NCBI RefSeq assembly: GCF_006704125.1
Contig: NZ_VIGH01000004.1
Coordinates: forward strand, 295,529 to 359,528
DNA from: Rhodococcus spelaei
GTDB taxonomy: Bacteria > Actinomycetota > Actinomycetes > Mycobacteriales > Mycobacteriaceae
Length of the DNA stretch: 64,000 bases
Reading direction: 5' to 3'
The notes below the pieces were generated by a model. That model had not been told where the DNA came from. It made no database searches and worked only from the letters and a program-made list of their open reading frames with translations. The first letter of the stretch is position 1. Each line of letters begins with the position of its first letter. Below are positions 45,224-53,285 of the stretch, one piece after another. Both the position numbers and the translations under genes were made by a program.

Positions 45224-45889
45224 ATGACCGTTCTCGGTTCCGGGGGAACGAACGTCGGGAAGGTGCGGGTGGTCGTCGGCGACGACCACCCGATGTTCCG
45301 CGACGGCGTCGTGCGCGCGCTCGTCGGGAGCGGGCTGGTCGAGGTGGTCGGCGAGGTCGACGACGGGGCGGCGGCGCTCGAACTCATCCGCGAGCACCGA
45401 CCACAGGTCGCCCTGCTCGACTATCGGATGCCACATCTGGACGGCGCCCAGGTGGCAGCGGCGGTCCGCCGCGACGAACTCGGCACCCGGGTGCTGCTGC
45501 TCTCGGCCCACGACGAGGCCGCGATCGTCTACCACGCGCTGGAGGAGGGGGTGGCCGGCTTCCTCCCCAAGGAGTCCACCCGCTCGGACATCGTCGCCGC
45601 GGTCCTGGACTGTGCGAGCGGCCGCGACGTGCTGCCCGCAGACCTGGCCGCGGGACTGGCGGGGGAGGTGCGCCGGCGCGCCGAACCCACCGGCCCGGCG
45701 CTGAGCGCACGGGAACGGGAGGTGCTCGCGCACATCGCACGCGGGTTGAGCATCCCGGCCATCGCGGGTGAGCTGTACCTGGCGCCGTCCACCGTCAAGA
45801 CGCACGTGCAGCGGCTCTACGAGAAGCTCGGCGTCGGTGACCGGGCCGCGGCGGTCGCCGAGGCGATGCGTCGGGGACTGCTGGAGTGA
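45224..45889 (+). CDS. orphan NarL/LuxR-type response regulator
   Basis: The protein has 221 residues from ATG 45224; GTG 45209 is an alternative. Receiver domain: VVVGDDHPMFRDGV acidic pocket, phospho-acceptor Asp in VALLDYRMPHLDG (about 67) and the switch Lys in GFLPKES. The C-terminal LuxR HTH contains LSAREREVLAHIARGLS and LAPSTVKTHVQRLYEKLG. No sensor kinase is encoded next to it. It converges on the nitric oxide synthase gene, so a link to NO or redox signalling is possible but unproven. Confidence 0.88.
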   Translation: MTVLGSGGTNVGKVRVVVGDDHPMFRDGVVRALVGSGLVEVVGEVDDGAAALELIREHRPQVALLDYRMPHLDGAQVAAAVRRDELGTRVLLLSAHDEAAIVYHALEEGVAGFLPKESTRSDIVAAVLDCASGRDVLPADLAAGLAGEVRRRAEPTGPALSAREREVLAHIARGLSIPAIAGELYLAPSTVKTHVQRLYEKLGVGDRAAAVAEAMRRGLLE

Positions 45890-45964
45890 GCAGACCGGCG
45901 GCTCCTACTTGCCTGACCTCGGCGCCGGGCACGGGAACCCGGGTCGAGTTCACCGTCGCGTCGG

Positions 45965-47125
45965 TCAGACCGGGCAGCCCGACCCCGTCTGGCGGGTGAC
46001 GAAGTTCGGCCGCACGTCCAGGTCCGGCTCGTCGTAGAGGCGGTGGAACGTCGGCGTCAGCGCGGCGGACATCGGTGGGTTGATCCACGACCAGTCGGTC
46101 GGGCAGGCGCGGCCCGCCTTCTCCTCGCGGTCGACGAAGTCGAGGAACTGCCTCGCCACCGTGTGGTGATCGACCATGATCACGCCGGCCTTCCGGTAGC
46201 TGTGGATCACCGCGCGGTTCAGCTCGACCAGTGCCCGGTCCCTCCACAGGGTCCGGTCCGAGCGCATGTCCAGTCGCAGCTTGCGCGCGATCGTCGGCAG
46301 CATGTCGTAGCGGTCGCTGTCGGAGAAGTTCCGAGCCCCGACCTCCGTGCTGACGTACCACCCGTTGAACGGCGCGCACGGGTAGGTGAGGCCACCGATC
46401 TCGAGGTCCATGTTCGAGACCGCGGGCACCGCATGCCATTTGAGATTCAGCTTCGCGAACCACTTGTAGTTCGGATGCTCGAGCGGCACCTCGAGGACCA
46501 GGTCGCGGGGCACCTCGAACCACTGCAGCGGCTCGTCCGGAACGGAGATGAGCAGCGGCAGCAGGTCGAAGTGGGTGCCCTCGCCGCGCCAGCCCATCGC
46601 GGTGACCTGCTCGGTGAGCTCGATGTGCGCGGGATCGCCGACGACGGTTCCGTCGGCCTGTCGATAGCCGGCGTACCGGATCAGCTGCGGGCTGAGGATG
46701 CGGAACTCGCGTCCGTCCGGCAGCGGCCGCGGCCCGATGGTGATCACCGACTGCAGGGCGCCGCCGTTGGTGGCCGTCCGCAGGTGGTCCCAGCAGGCCT
46801 GTGCGAGGTCCGCTGCGGTGACCGCGTGCCGCGCGTCGAGCAGTTTGAGGGTGCGCCAGTGGTTGCGGCCGACGCAGCGCGCATGGTTGCGCCAGGCGAG
46901 CTTGGCGCCGACGAGCAACTCCTCCGCGGTGTGCTCGTACCGACCGGTCAGTGCGAACTCGTCGAGCACCTCCGCGACCCGCGACGCCGGCAGGTGCGCC
47001 AGTTCCGGTTGCCGGAAGAACTCGGCGCACTCACGCAGGCGACGGTCGAACTCGTCGGATGTGGGCGCCGGTCTGGTCGCGACCTCTCGGTCACGCAGGC
47101 ATTCCTCCCCGAAGGACATGGGCAC
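45965..47125 (-). CDS. nos: bacterial nitric oxide synthase oxygenase
   Basis: The protein has 386 residues from GTG 47125 (GGAG 10 nt upstream); ATG 47119 is an alternative start. The haem thiolate Cys is in WRNHARCVGRNHW (residue 84). The substrate-binding Glu is in NGWYVSTEVGARNF (residue 261). WFAKLNLKWHAVPAVSNM and DWSWINPPMS complete the NOS oxygenase fold and pterin site. There is no reductase domain, as in other bacterial NOS. It oxidises L-arginine to NO and citrulline using electrons from general flavoprotein reductases. It is transcribed divergently from a flavohemoglobin gene. Confidence 0.93.
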   Translation of the reverse strand: MPMSFGEECLRDREVATRPAPTSDEFDRRLRECAEFFRQPELAHLPASRVAEVLDEFALTGRYEHTAEELLVGAKLAWRNHARCVGRNHWRTLKLLDARHAVTAADLAQACWDHLRTATNGGALQSVITIGPRPLPDGREFRILSPQLIRYAGYRQADGTVVGDPAHIELTEQVTAMGWRGEGTHFDLLPLLISVPDEPLQWFEVPRDLVLEVPLEHPNYKWFAKLNLKWHAVPAVSNMDLEIGGLTYPCAPFNGWYVSTEVGARNFSDSDRYDMLPTIARKLRLDMRSDRTLWRDRALVELNRAVIHSYRKAGVIMVDHHTVARQFLDFVDREEKAGRACPTDWSWINPPMSAALTPTFHRLYDEPDLDVRPNFVTRQTGSGCPV

Positions 47126-47292
47126 TGCGGTCGGTCTCCATTTCTCTGCGGCGCGCAGGCGGAACCGGGCGGGTCCGCTGGTGCTCGTGTGACGCGTGAG
47201 TCTTTCATGATTGCAAAGAGTCTTGCCCTTTCCATCCGGGGTGATCGTCGCTTAGACTCGCCCACGACCCATCGGCGACCGCCGTGACGGGC

Positions 47293-47323
47293 CCCGCGAC
47301 CTGCCGGAACGCGACAGGTCGCG
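47293..47323 (+). promoter_or_regulatory. leader hairpin upstream of the flavohemoglobin gene
   Basis: A 10-bp perfect stem (47293-47302 with 47314-47323) and an 11-nt loop are followed by TTTGTG, 27 bp before the GTG start. It may be an attenuator or the end of an upstream transcript. Confidence 0.5.
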
Positions 47324-47350
47324 GTTTGTGTGCGGAACGGGGACTCTGCA

Positions 47351-48514
47351 GTGGACTCAACGACTATTTCGCTTGTCCGGACGACCTTCAAGGCCGTCGC
47401 GGCCGTCGACGACGGACCGGAGAAGCTGACGCGGTCGTTCTACGGGATCCTGTTCGCGCAGAACCCCGAGGCTCGCGAGTTCTTCCCGGCCGCGATGGAC
47501 GTCCAACGCGATCGCCTGGTCCAGGCGATCGCATACGTCATCGACAAGCTCGAGAACCCCGAGTCGATCCTCCCGTTCCTGGCGCAGCTCGGCCGCGACC
47601 ACCGCAAGTACGGCGTCGAGGACGCCCACTACGTCGCCGTGGGCAACGCCCTGATCACTGCCCTGAAGAACTTCGCCGGCTCCGAGATCTGGACCGAGGA
47701 GGTCGACTTCGCGTGGCGTGAGGCCATCGCCCTGATCGCCTCGACGATGATGGACGCCGCCAATTCGGAGACCGGCCCGCGGGCCTGGATCGGCACCGTC
47801 GTCGAGCACAAGCAGGTGCTGCGCGACGTCGCGGTGGTCCGGCTGCAGCTCGACAAGCCGATGCAGTACGGCGCCGGACAGTACGTCAGCGTCAGCGTCC
47901 CGGGTCGCCCGCGGATGTGGCGTTACCTCTCGCCGGCCATCCCGGCGAACGACCAGGGCCAGATCGAGTTCCACGTCCGCCGTGTCTCGGGTGGTTGGGT
48001 CAGCCCGGCGATGGTCGGTCAGACCAACCTCGGCGACACCTGGGCGATCGGGTCCCCGCTCGGCGCGCTCGGTGTGGACCGCACCACGGAACGCGACATG
48101 CTGATGATCGGGTCGGGGACCGGTATCGCGCCGCTGCGTGCGCAGGTGATGGAAATGGCCATGCGCGGTAACAACCCCCGCGTGCACCTGTTCGTCGCAG
48201 GCACCTATCCGTGCGACCTCTACGACATCGAGACGCTCTGGCAGCTCTCTCAGACCAACCCGTGGCTCACGGTGATCCCGGTGTCCGCGGAGGACACCAA
48301 CCCGTGGTGGCACTTCGACCCGATCCCCACCCCGCCGCCGGGCATGTACCAGCGGATCACCGGCAAGGTCGGGCAGGTCGTCGCGGAGTTCGGCTCGTGG
48401 GCCGACCGCGACATCCAGATCGTCGGATCGGCCTCGATGATCCAGACCACCAAGTTCCGCCTGCAGGCCAAGGGCACACCGGTGGAGAGCATCCGGCACG
48501 ACCCGCTGTTCTGA
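47351..48514 (+). CDS. flavohemoglobin (globin-FAD-NAD reductase)
   Basis: The protein has 387 residues from GTG 47351 with GGGGA 8 nt upstream. Globin domain (about 1-140) with CD1 Phe in REFFPAAMD and proximal His in LGRDHRKYGV (residue 84). Then an FAD-binding barrel (about 155-250) with RMWRYLSPA in place of the usual RxYS, and an NAD domain with GSGTGIAPLRAQ. Type I members convert NO to nitrate. The altered FAD motif recalls mycobacterial type II proteins, whose chemistry may differ. The pairing with NOS suggests NO detoxification or electron supply. A globin-free paralogue lies at 57728-58486. Confidence 0.9.
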   Translation: MDSTTISLVRTTFKAVAAVDDGPEKLTRSFYGILFAQNPEAREFFPAAMDVQRDRLVQAIAYVIDKLENPESILPFLAQLGRDHRKYGVEDAHYVAVGNALITALKNFAGSEIWTEEVDFAWREAIALIASTMMDAANSETGPRAWIGTVVEHKQVLRDVAVVRLQLDKPMQYGAGQYVSVSVPGRPRMWRYLSPAIPANDQGQIEFHVRRVSGGWVSPAMVGQTNLGDTWAIGSPLGALGVDRTTERDMLMIGSGTGIAPLRAQVMEMAMRGNNPRVHLFVAGTYPCDLYDIETLWQLSQTNPWLTVIPVSAEDTNPWWHFDPIPTPPPGMYQRITGKVGQVVAEFGSWADRDIQIVGSASMIQTTKFRLQAKGTPVESIRHDPLF

Positions 48515-48518
48515 CGGG

Positions 48519-49283
48519 TCACGTCCCGAGGATGTTCACGGCGCGGGCGGCGACGAGTCCGACGGTCACCAGCGAGACGACGGCCTGGGACATCATCAGC
48601 ACCTTCGCCCACCGCGACAGCGGCATCGTGTCGGTGGGGGAGAAGGCCGTCGCGTTGGTGAACGAGACGTAGAGGTAGTCGAGGAACGTCGGCCTGAAGT
48701 CCGGGTCCAGTCGGGCGTCGGCCATCTGTGGGAACAGGAAGTCCGGGGTCTGGCTGCGGGCGCCGGCCCGTGCCGCGGGCCCGCCGCGGTCGAATTCCCA
48801 GTACCACAGCGCGTAGACGATGACGTTCGTCAGCCAGATCGAGGCGCCGGACGCGAGGATCTTGCCCGCCGTGACGTCAGCGCCGGTGAGGATGGCGTCG
48901 ATCAGTAGCACGGTGGACACCGCGTTGGTCACCGCCAGGACACCGATCAGCACGAGGGACAGCGGGCGCAGCGCCGGATGACGGTCGTGCACCGGGCCGG
49001 GATTGCCGATCAGCAGGATCGCGCACAGCACGATCTCGATCGCGGGTGCCGCCGAGCGTGGTCGCAGCACGAACGAATCCGGCAGCAGCAGTTGCAGGAT
49101 CACCGCGACGAGCAGCACGGCGATCATCGACCAGCGCGGCTCGGCCAGGTGCGGTCGCAGCCAGCCGGGCAGTGGTGCGTGCTCGCCGCCGAGCGCTCCG
49201 TACTCCCAACGCCGCACCCGCCCGGACGGCTCCTCCCCGCCCGGCGAGTCGCCGCCCTGATCGTTGCCCGTCACAGGTGCCAT
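48519..49283 (-). CDS. six-helix membrane protein of unknown function
   Basis: The protein has 254 residues from ATG 49283. About 75 mostly polar residues precede six hydrophobic segments. The last two flank DYLYVSFTNATAFSPTDTM, a conserved segment found in a family of actinobacterial membrane proteins and reminiscent of a pore loop of two-helix ion channels. No selectivity-filter motif is clear. It converges on the flavohemoglobin gene (4 bp) and is divergent from the Baeyer-Villiger monooxygenase gene. Confidence 0.6.
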   Translation of the reverse strand: MAPVTGNDQGGDSPGGEEPSGRVRRWEYGALGGEHAPLPGWLRPHLAEPRWSMIAVLLVAVILQLLLPDSFVLRPRSAAPAIEIVLCAILLIGNPGPVHDRHPALRPLSLVLIGVLAVTNAVSTVLLIDAILTGADVTAGKILASGASIWLTNVIVYALWYWEFDRGGPAARAGARSQTPDFLFPQMADARLDPDFRPTFLDYLYVSFTNATAFSPTDTMPLSRWAKVLMMSQAVVSLVTVGLVAARAVNILGT

Positions 49284-49422
49284 CGTCCACGACCCGGCCG
49301 GCCGCCGCCCGGTGAACGGGAGGTCGTGCGCGGTATGTCCGGTCAGCGGGAGTGGCCGTAGGCGCGGGTCGCGGGCCGCTCCTAGCGTCGTTCGCAACAA
49401 TCATCAGCGAAAGGCAGGCAAC

Positions 49423-51057
49423 GTGAGCGCCTCTACTTCAGCGTCCGCCGGAACCGAACCCACCGAGGTCGACGCCGTCGTCGTCGGTGCGGGCTTCGCG
49501 GGAATGTACGCGTTGCACCGCCTACGCGCCGACGGCCTGCGCGTGCGGGTGATCGAGGCGGCCGACGGGGTCGGCGGTGTCTGGTACTGGAACCGGTATC
49601 CCGGTGCGCGCTGCGACGTCGAGAGCGTCGACTACTCCTACTCGTTCTCCGAAGAACTGCAGCAGGAGTGGGACTGGAGCGAGAAGTACGCGACGCAGCC
49701 CGAGATCCTGCGCTACGCCAACCACGTCGCCGACCGGTTCGACCTCCGGCGGGACATCACGTTCGGCACCCGCGTCACCGACATCGTGCTCGACGAGCAG
49801 GCACTGCGATGGGAGGTCCGCACCGGCTCCGGCGACGTGGTGTCCACGCGTTTCGTCGTCCTGGCGGTCGGCCCGTTGTCGAACGCGAACATCCCCGACA
49901 TCGCGGGCCTCGACTCGTTCGAGGGCGGTGTCTTCCACACCGCACACTGGCCGCACGAGGGCGTCGACTTCACCGGCAAGCGGGTCGGTGTGATCGGCAC
50001 GGGATCCTCTGGTATCCAGACGATTCCGTGCATCGCGGAGCAGGCCGCGCAGCTGCACGTGTTCCAGCGCAGCGCCAACTACAGCGTGCCGGCGGGCAAT
50101 GTCCCCCTCAGCGACGCCGATCGAGCGGCGCAGAAGGCGAACTACGCCGAGCGGCGTCGGCTCTCGTTCCTGAGCGGTGGCGGTTCGCCGCACGAGGCAC
50201 ATCCGAAGTCGGCGCTCGAGGCGTCCGAGGAGGAGCTGCGGGAGGCCTACGAGCGGCGCTGGCAGCTCGGCGGCGTGCTGTTCAGCAAGACCTTCCCCGA
50301 CCAGGTGCTCAGCACCGAGGCGAACGACACCGCCCGGATCTTCTGGGAGGAAAAGGTCCGCGCGGTGATCGACGACCCGGCGGTCGCGGAGTTGCTGATC
50401 CCGAAGGATCACGCGATCGGCACCAAGCGGATCTGCACGGACGCGAACTACTTCCAGACCTACAACCGCGACAACGTGAACCTCGTCAACCTCAAGGCGA
50501 CGCCGATCGAGAGCATCGACGCAACGGGTGTGCAGACCACCGGCGAACGTTACGAACTCGACGCGCTGGTCCTCGCAACCGGATTCGACGCGATGACCGG
50601 GTCGATGGACAAGCTGAACATCGTGGGCCGCGGCGGACAGACGCTGAAGCAGGCGTGGGCTGCGGGTCCGCAGACCTACCTCGGGCTCTCGGTGGCCGGG
50701 TTCCCGAACCTGTTCAACATGACCGGCCCGGGGAGCGTCTCGGTGCTCGCGAACATGGTGCTGCATTCCGAGCTGCACGTGAACTGGGTGGCCGACGCGA
50801 TCGCCCACCTCGACGCGCACGGCGCCGCCGCGCTCGAGGCTCGTCCGGACGCGGTCGCGGACTGGGTCCAGGAGTGCACCGACCGTGCCGCCGCGACCCT
50901 GATGCCGACCGCGAACTCGTGGTACGTCGGCGCGAACATCCCCGGCCGCCCCCGCGTGTTCATGCCCTTCGTCGGCGGGTTCGGCGTGTACGGACAGATC
51001 ATCGCGGACGTGGCGGCCGCGGGCTACAAGGGATTCGACGTCATCGAGGCGCCCTGA
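49423..51057 (+). CDS. Baeyer-Villiger monooxygenase (FAD, NADPH)
   Basis: The protein has 544 residues from GTG 49423 after AAGGCAGG. First Rossmann motif VVVGAGFAGMYALHRL, the type I BVMO fingerprint FEGGVFHTAHWP (about 165-176) and the second Rossmann motif GVIGTGSSGIQTIP. Length and the N-terminal GVWYWNRYPGARCDVES match cyclohexanone monooxygenase-type enzymes, which insert oxygen next to a ketone to give an ester or lactone. The transporter and dehydrogenase genes downstream suggest it acts in a catabolic route for an alicyclic or terpenoid ketone (inference). Confidence 0.93.
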   Translation: MSASTSASAGTEPTEVDAVVVGAGFAGMYALHRLRADGLRVRVIEAADGVGGVWYWNRYPGARCDVESVDYSYSFSEELQQEWDWSEKYATQPEILRYANHVADRFDLRRDITFGTRVTDIVLDEQALRWEVRTGSGDVVSTRFVVLAVGPLSNANIPDIAGLDSFEGGVFHTAHWPHEGVDFTGKRVGVIGTGSSGIQTIPCIAEQAAQLHVFQRSANYSVPAGNVPLSDADRAAQKANYAERRRLSFLSGGGSPHEAHPKSALEASEEELREAYERRWQLGGVLFSKTFPDQVLSTEANDTARIFWEEKVRAVIDDPAVAELLIPKDHAIGTKRICTDANYFQTYNRDNVNLVNLKATPIESIDATGVQTTGERYELDALVLATGFDAMTGSMDKLNIVGRGGQTLKQAWAAGPQTYLGLSVAGFPNLFNMTGPGSVSVLANMVLHSELHVNWVADAIAHLDAHGAAALEARPDAVADWVQECTDRAAATLMPTANSWYVGANIPGRPRVFMPFVGGFGVYGQIIADVAAAGYKGFDVIEAP

Positions 51058-51205
51058 CGCCTGCTGAATTGCGCTGTGTGGTAAGCGGAACCGCCAACTG
51101 GGCAAATTATGCTCACAGTTTGACGTGACCTGGATCACTCACTAGCCTCGCCACCAAGCAAGTGCTTGATCGATCCGTTGGCATCTTTCGCACCAAGGAG
51201 AACCC

Positions 51206-52429
51206 TTGAAGATTCGGCATTCCGCACTCGTCGCGGCAGTCGCGGCGTCCACCCTCGCGCTGGCTGGTTGCGCCGGCTCGAGCTCCGACCAGGCGGGCGG
51301 CGGCGGGGCCGACCAGCCCTATCGGGTCATGATCACCGCCGGGCTCGGAGGCCAGGGCGCCCTCGCGGCGAACGCCAAGACGTCGGTGCTCGCGGCGAAG
51401 GCGGGTGCGCAGGTCGTCAACGGCAAGGGCGGCGTCGGCGGTCGCCAGGTGGAGTTGACCGTCGTCGACGACGGCGGCGACCCGACCACGGCGGTAACCA
51501 AGCTGCGCGAGGCGATCTCGTCGAACAAGAAGCCGGACCTGTTCCTGGACTCCGGGCCGTCGACGGTGGCGCTCGCGGTGCTGCCGATCCTCAAGCAGAA
51601 CAGCATCCTCTCGTTCAACATCAGCCCCACCGAGGCGACTTCGGACCCGAAGCAGTTCCCGCTCAACTTCGACCTGGCACCCGGACCGGACGTCAACAAC
51701 GTCGCGATCGCCGGCTACGCGAAGGGCAAGGGCTACGACGCGGTCGGCATCATCCACTCGAGTTCCGGGTCGGGTGAGGCGTACGGCGCGGCGGCGAAGA
51801 AGGCGTTGTCCGACGCCGGGATCAAGGTCACCGACAACCAGGTGTTCGACCCCGCCGCGCTGGACATGACCCCGCAGCTGCAGTCGCTCAAGAACTCCGG
51901 TGCCAAGGCTCTGGTCGTCGACGCCTACGGCGCGCCGCTCGGCTACCTGTTGCAGAGCCTCCAGCGGCTCGACTGGAACGTGCCGCTGATCGGTCAGACC
52001 ACCGTTTCCGCAACGAATCTCATCGCCACTGACCCGCCGACCGGCGTGCTCGGTACGCCTCAGGTGGCGAACCTGGTCACGCAGGTCTTCCGGAGCACCG
52101 TCCACGACGCGAACGACACCGAGGTCAACCAGATGGTCGACACGATGAAGTCGCTCGGCGACATCCCGTCGACGCTGATCCTCGCCGACAATTTCGACGC
52201 CTTCCAGCTCGTCGCGGCGGCCGCCGACCACGCGGGCACCACCACCGACGCCAAGAAGCTTGCCGCGGCGCTCGAGACCGGCTCCGTGCTCGAGAAGGCC
52301 GAGACGGCCTTCCTGCCGAGGTACAACTTCACCGCGGACTCGCACGCCGCTGCCCCGAACACCGACGCCTACAAGTTCGTCGCGCCGAGCAAGATCGTCA
52401 ACGGCCAGTTCGGAAACCCGAACGCATGA
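51206..52429 (+). CDS. ABC transporter substrate-binding lipoprotein (LivK-like)
   Basis: The protein has 407 residues starting at TTG 51206, chosen because AAGGAG lies 5 nt upstream and no ATG or GTG fits. A lipoprotein signal with the lipobox LALAGC places it on the outer face of the membrane. The type 1 periplasmic-binding fold is recognisable by the ligand-loop order (MITAGLGGQGALAANAK and later ILADNFDAFQLVAAAADH). LivK-type proteins bind branched-chain amino acids, amides or aromatic acids. The ATG of the permease overlaps its stop. Confidence 0.88.
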   Translation: MKIRHSALVAAVAASTLALAGCAGSSSDQAGGGGADQPYRVMITAGLGGQGALAANAKTSVLAAKAGAQVVNGKGGVGGRQVELTVVDDGGDPTTAVTKLREAISSNKKPDLFLDSGPSTVALAVLPILKQNSILSFNISPTEATSDPKQFPLNFDLAPGPDVNNVAIAGYAKGKGYDAVGIIHSSSGSGEAYGAAAKKALSDAGIKVTDNQVFDPAALDMTPQLQSLKNSGAKALVVDAYGAPLGYLLQSLQRLDWNVPLIGQTTVSATNLIATDPPTGVLGTPQVANLVTQVFRSTVHDANDTEVNQMVDTMKSLGDIPSTLILADNFDAFQLVAAAADHAGTTTDAKKLAAALETGSVLEKAETAFLPRYNFTADSHAAAPNTDAYKFVAPSKIVNGQFGNPNA

Positions 52430-53283
52430 CCCTGCTCTGGTCCGGGCTCGCACTCGGAGCCGTGTACACCTTGGTCGCGATCGGCTACAACATCGTGTTC
52501 GTTTCCTCGAACACCTTCAACTTCGCGCAGGCGCAGCTGATGATGGTCGGCACCTTCGTGGCCTACACGGGCCTGGTCACGCTGAAGCTTCCGGTTCTGG
52601 TCGTTGCGGTGCTGGCCACGGTGACGGTGATGATCCTGGCGGCGGTGGAGGAGATGGTGGCGGTCTGGCCGGTCTCAGACCATCAGAACCAGTTGGTCAC
52701 CACCCTCGGCGTCGCGACGCTGCTCAACGGTGCCACCCAGTTGATCTGGGGCAGTGAGCCGTTGACGGTTCCGTTCTTCGGATCCGGCGACCCGATCACG
52801 CTACTCGGCGGGCGCACCTATCCCGCCGAGATCGCGCTCCTGGTGCTGGCGATCGTGTTGGTGATCGTGTTGAGTCAGGTCAGCAGGCGCACCATGACCG
52901 GACTCGCCCTGATGGGGATCTCGGAGGACCGTGAGGCGGCGATGCTCCGCGGTGTCAACGTACGGCGGCTCGCCCTCGGCGCGTTCGTATTCTCGGGTGC
53001 ACTCGCCGGGTTCCTGGGACTGTTCGTGGGGCCCAAGACCTTTGCCGTCGCCACTCTCGGCGCCGCGCTCGCGATCAAGGGCTTCGTCGCGTTGGCGATC
53101 GGCGGCTTCGGCTCGCTCCCCGGAGCGTTGATCGGCGGGTTGTCGGTCGGATTGATCGAGTCGTTCTCCGCGCTGAACTTCGGTAGCGAATACAGCAGTA
53201 TCGCGGTCTTCGTCGTGCTGATCGTGGTGCTGCTGGTCAAACCTGCCGGACTGTTCGGCCGGGTGCGGGAAAGGGTGGTCTAG
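52426..53283 (+). CDS. ABC transporter permease (LivH-like)
   Basis: The protein has 285 residues, overlapping the binding-protein gene by 4 bp. About eight helices, NIVFVSSNTFNFAQAQLMM at the N-terminus and the conserved cytoplasmic GLALMGISEDREAAMLRGVN coupling loop, followed by KGFVALAIGGFGSLPGALIGG. These are typical of the LivH branch. It would form the channel together with the LivM half of the next protein. Confidence 0.9.
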   Translation: MTLLWSGLALGAVYTLVAIGYNIVFVSSNTFNFAQAQLMMVGTFVAYTGLVTLKLPVLVVAVLATVTVMILAAVEEMVAVWPVSDHQNQLVTTLGVATLLNGATQLIWGSEPLTVPFFGSGDPITLLGGRTYPAEIALLVLAIVLVIVLSQVSRRTMTGLALMGISEDREAAMLRGVNVRRLALGAFVFSGALAGFLGLFVGPKTFAVATLGAALAIKGFVALAIGGFGSLPGALIGGLSVGLIESFSALNFGSEYSSIAVFVVLIVVLLVKPAGLFGRVRERVV

Positions 53284-53285
53284 CC

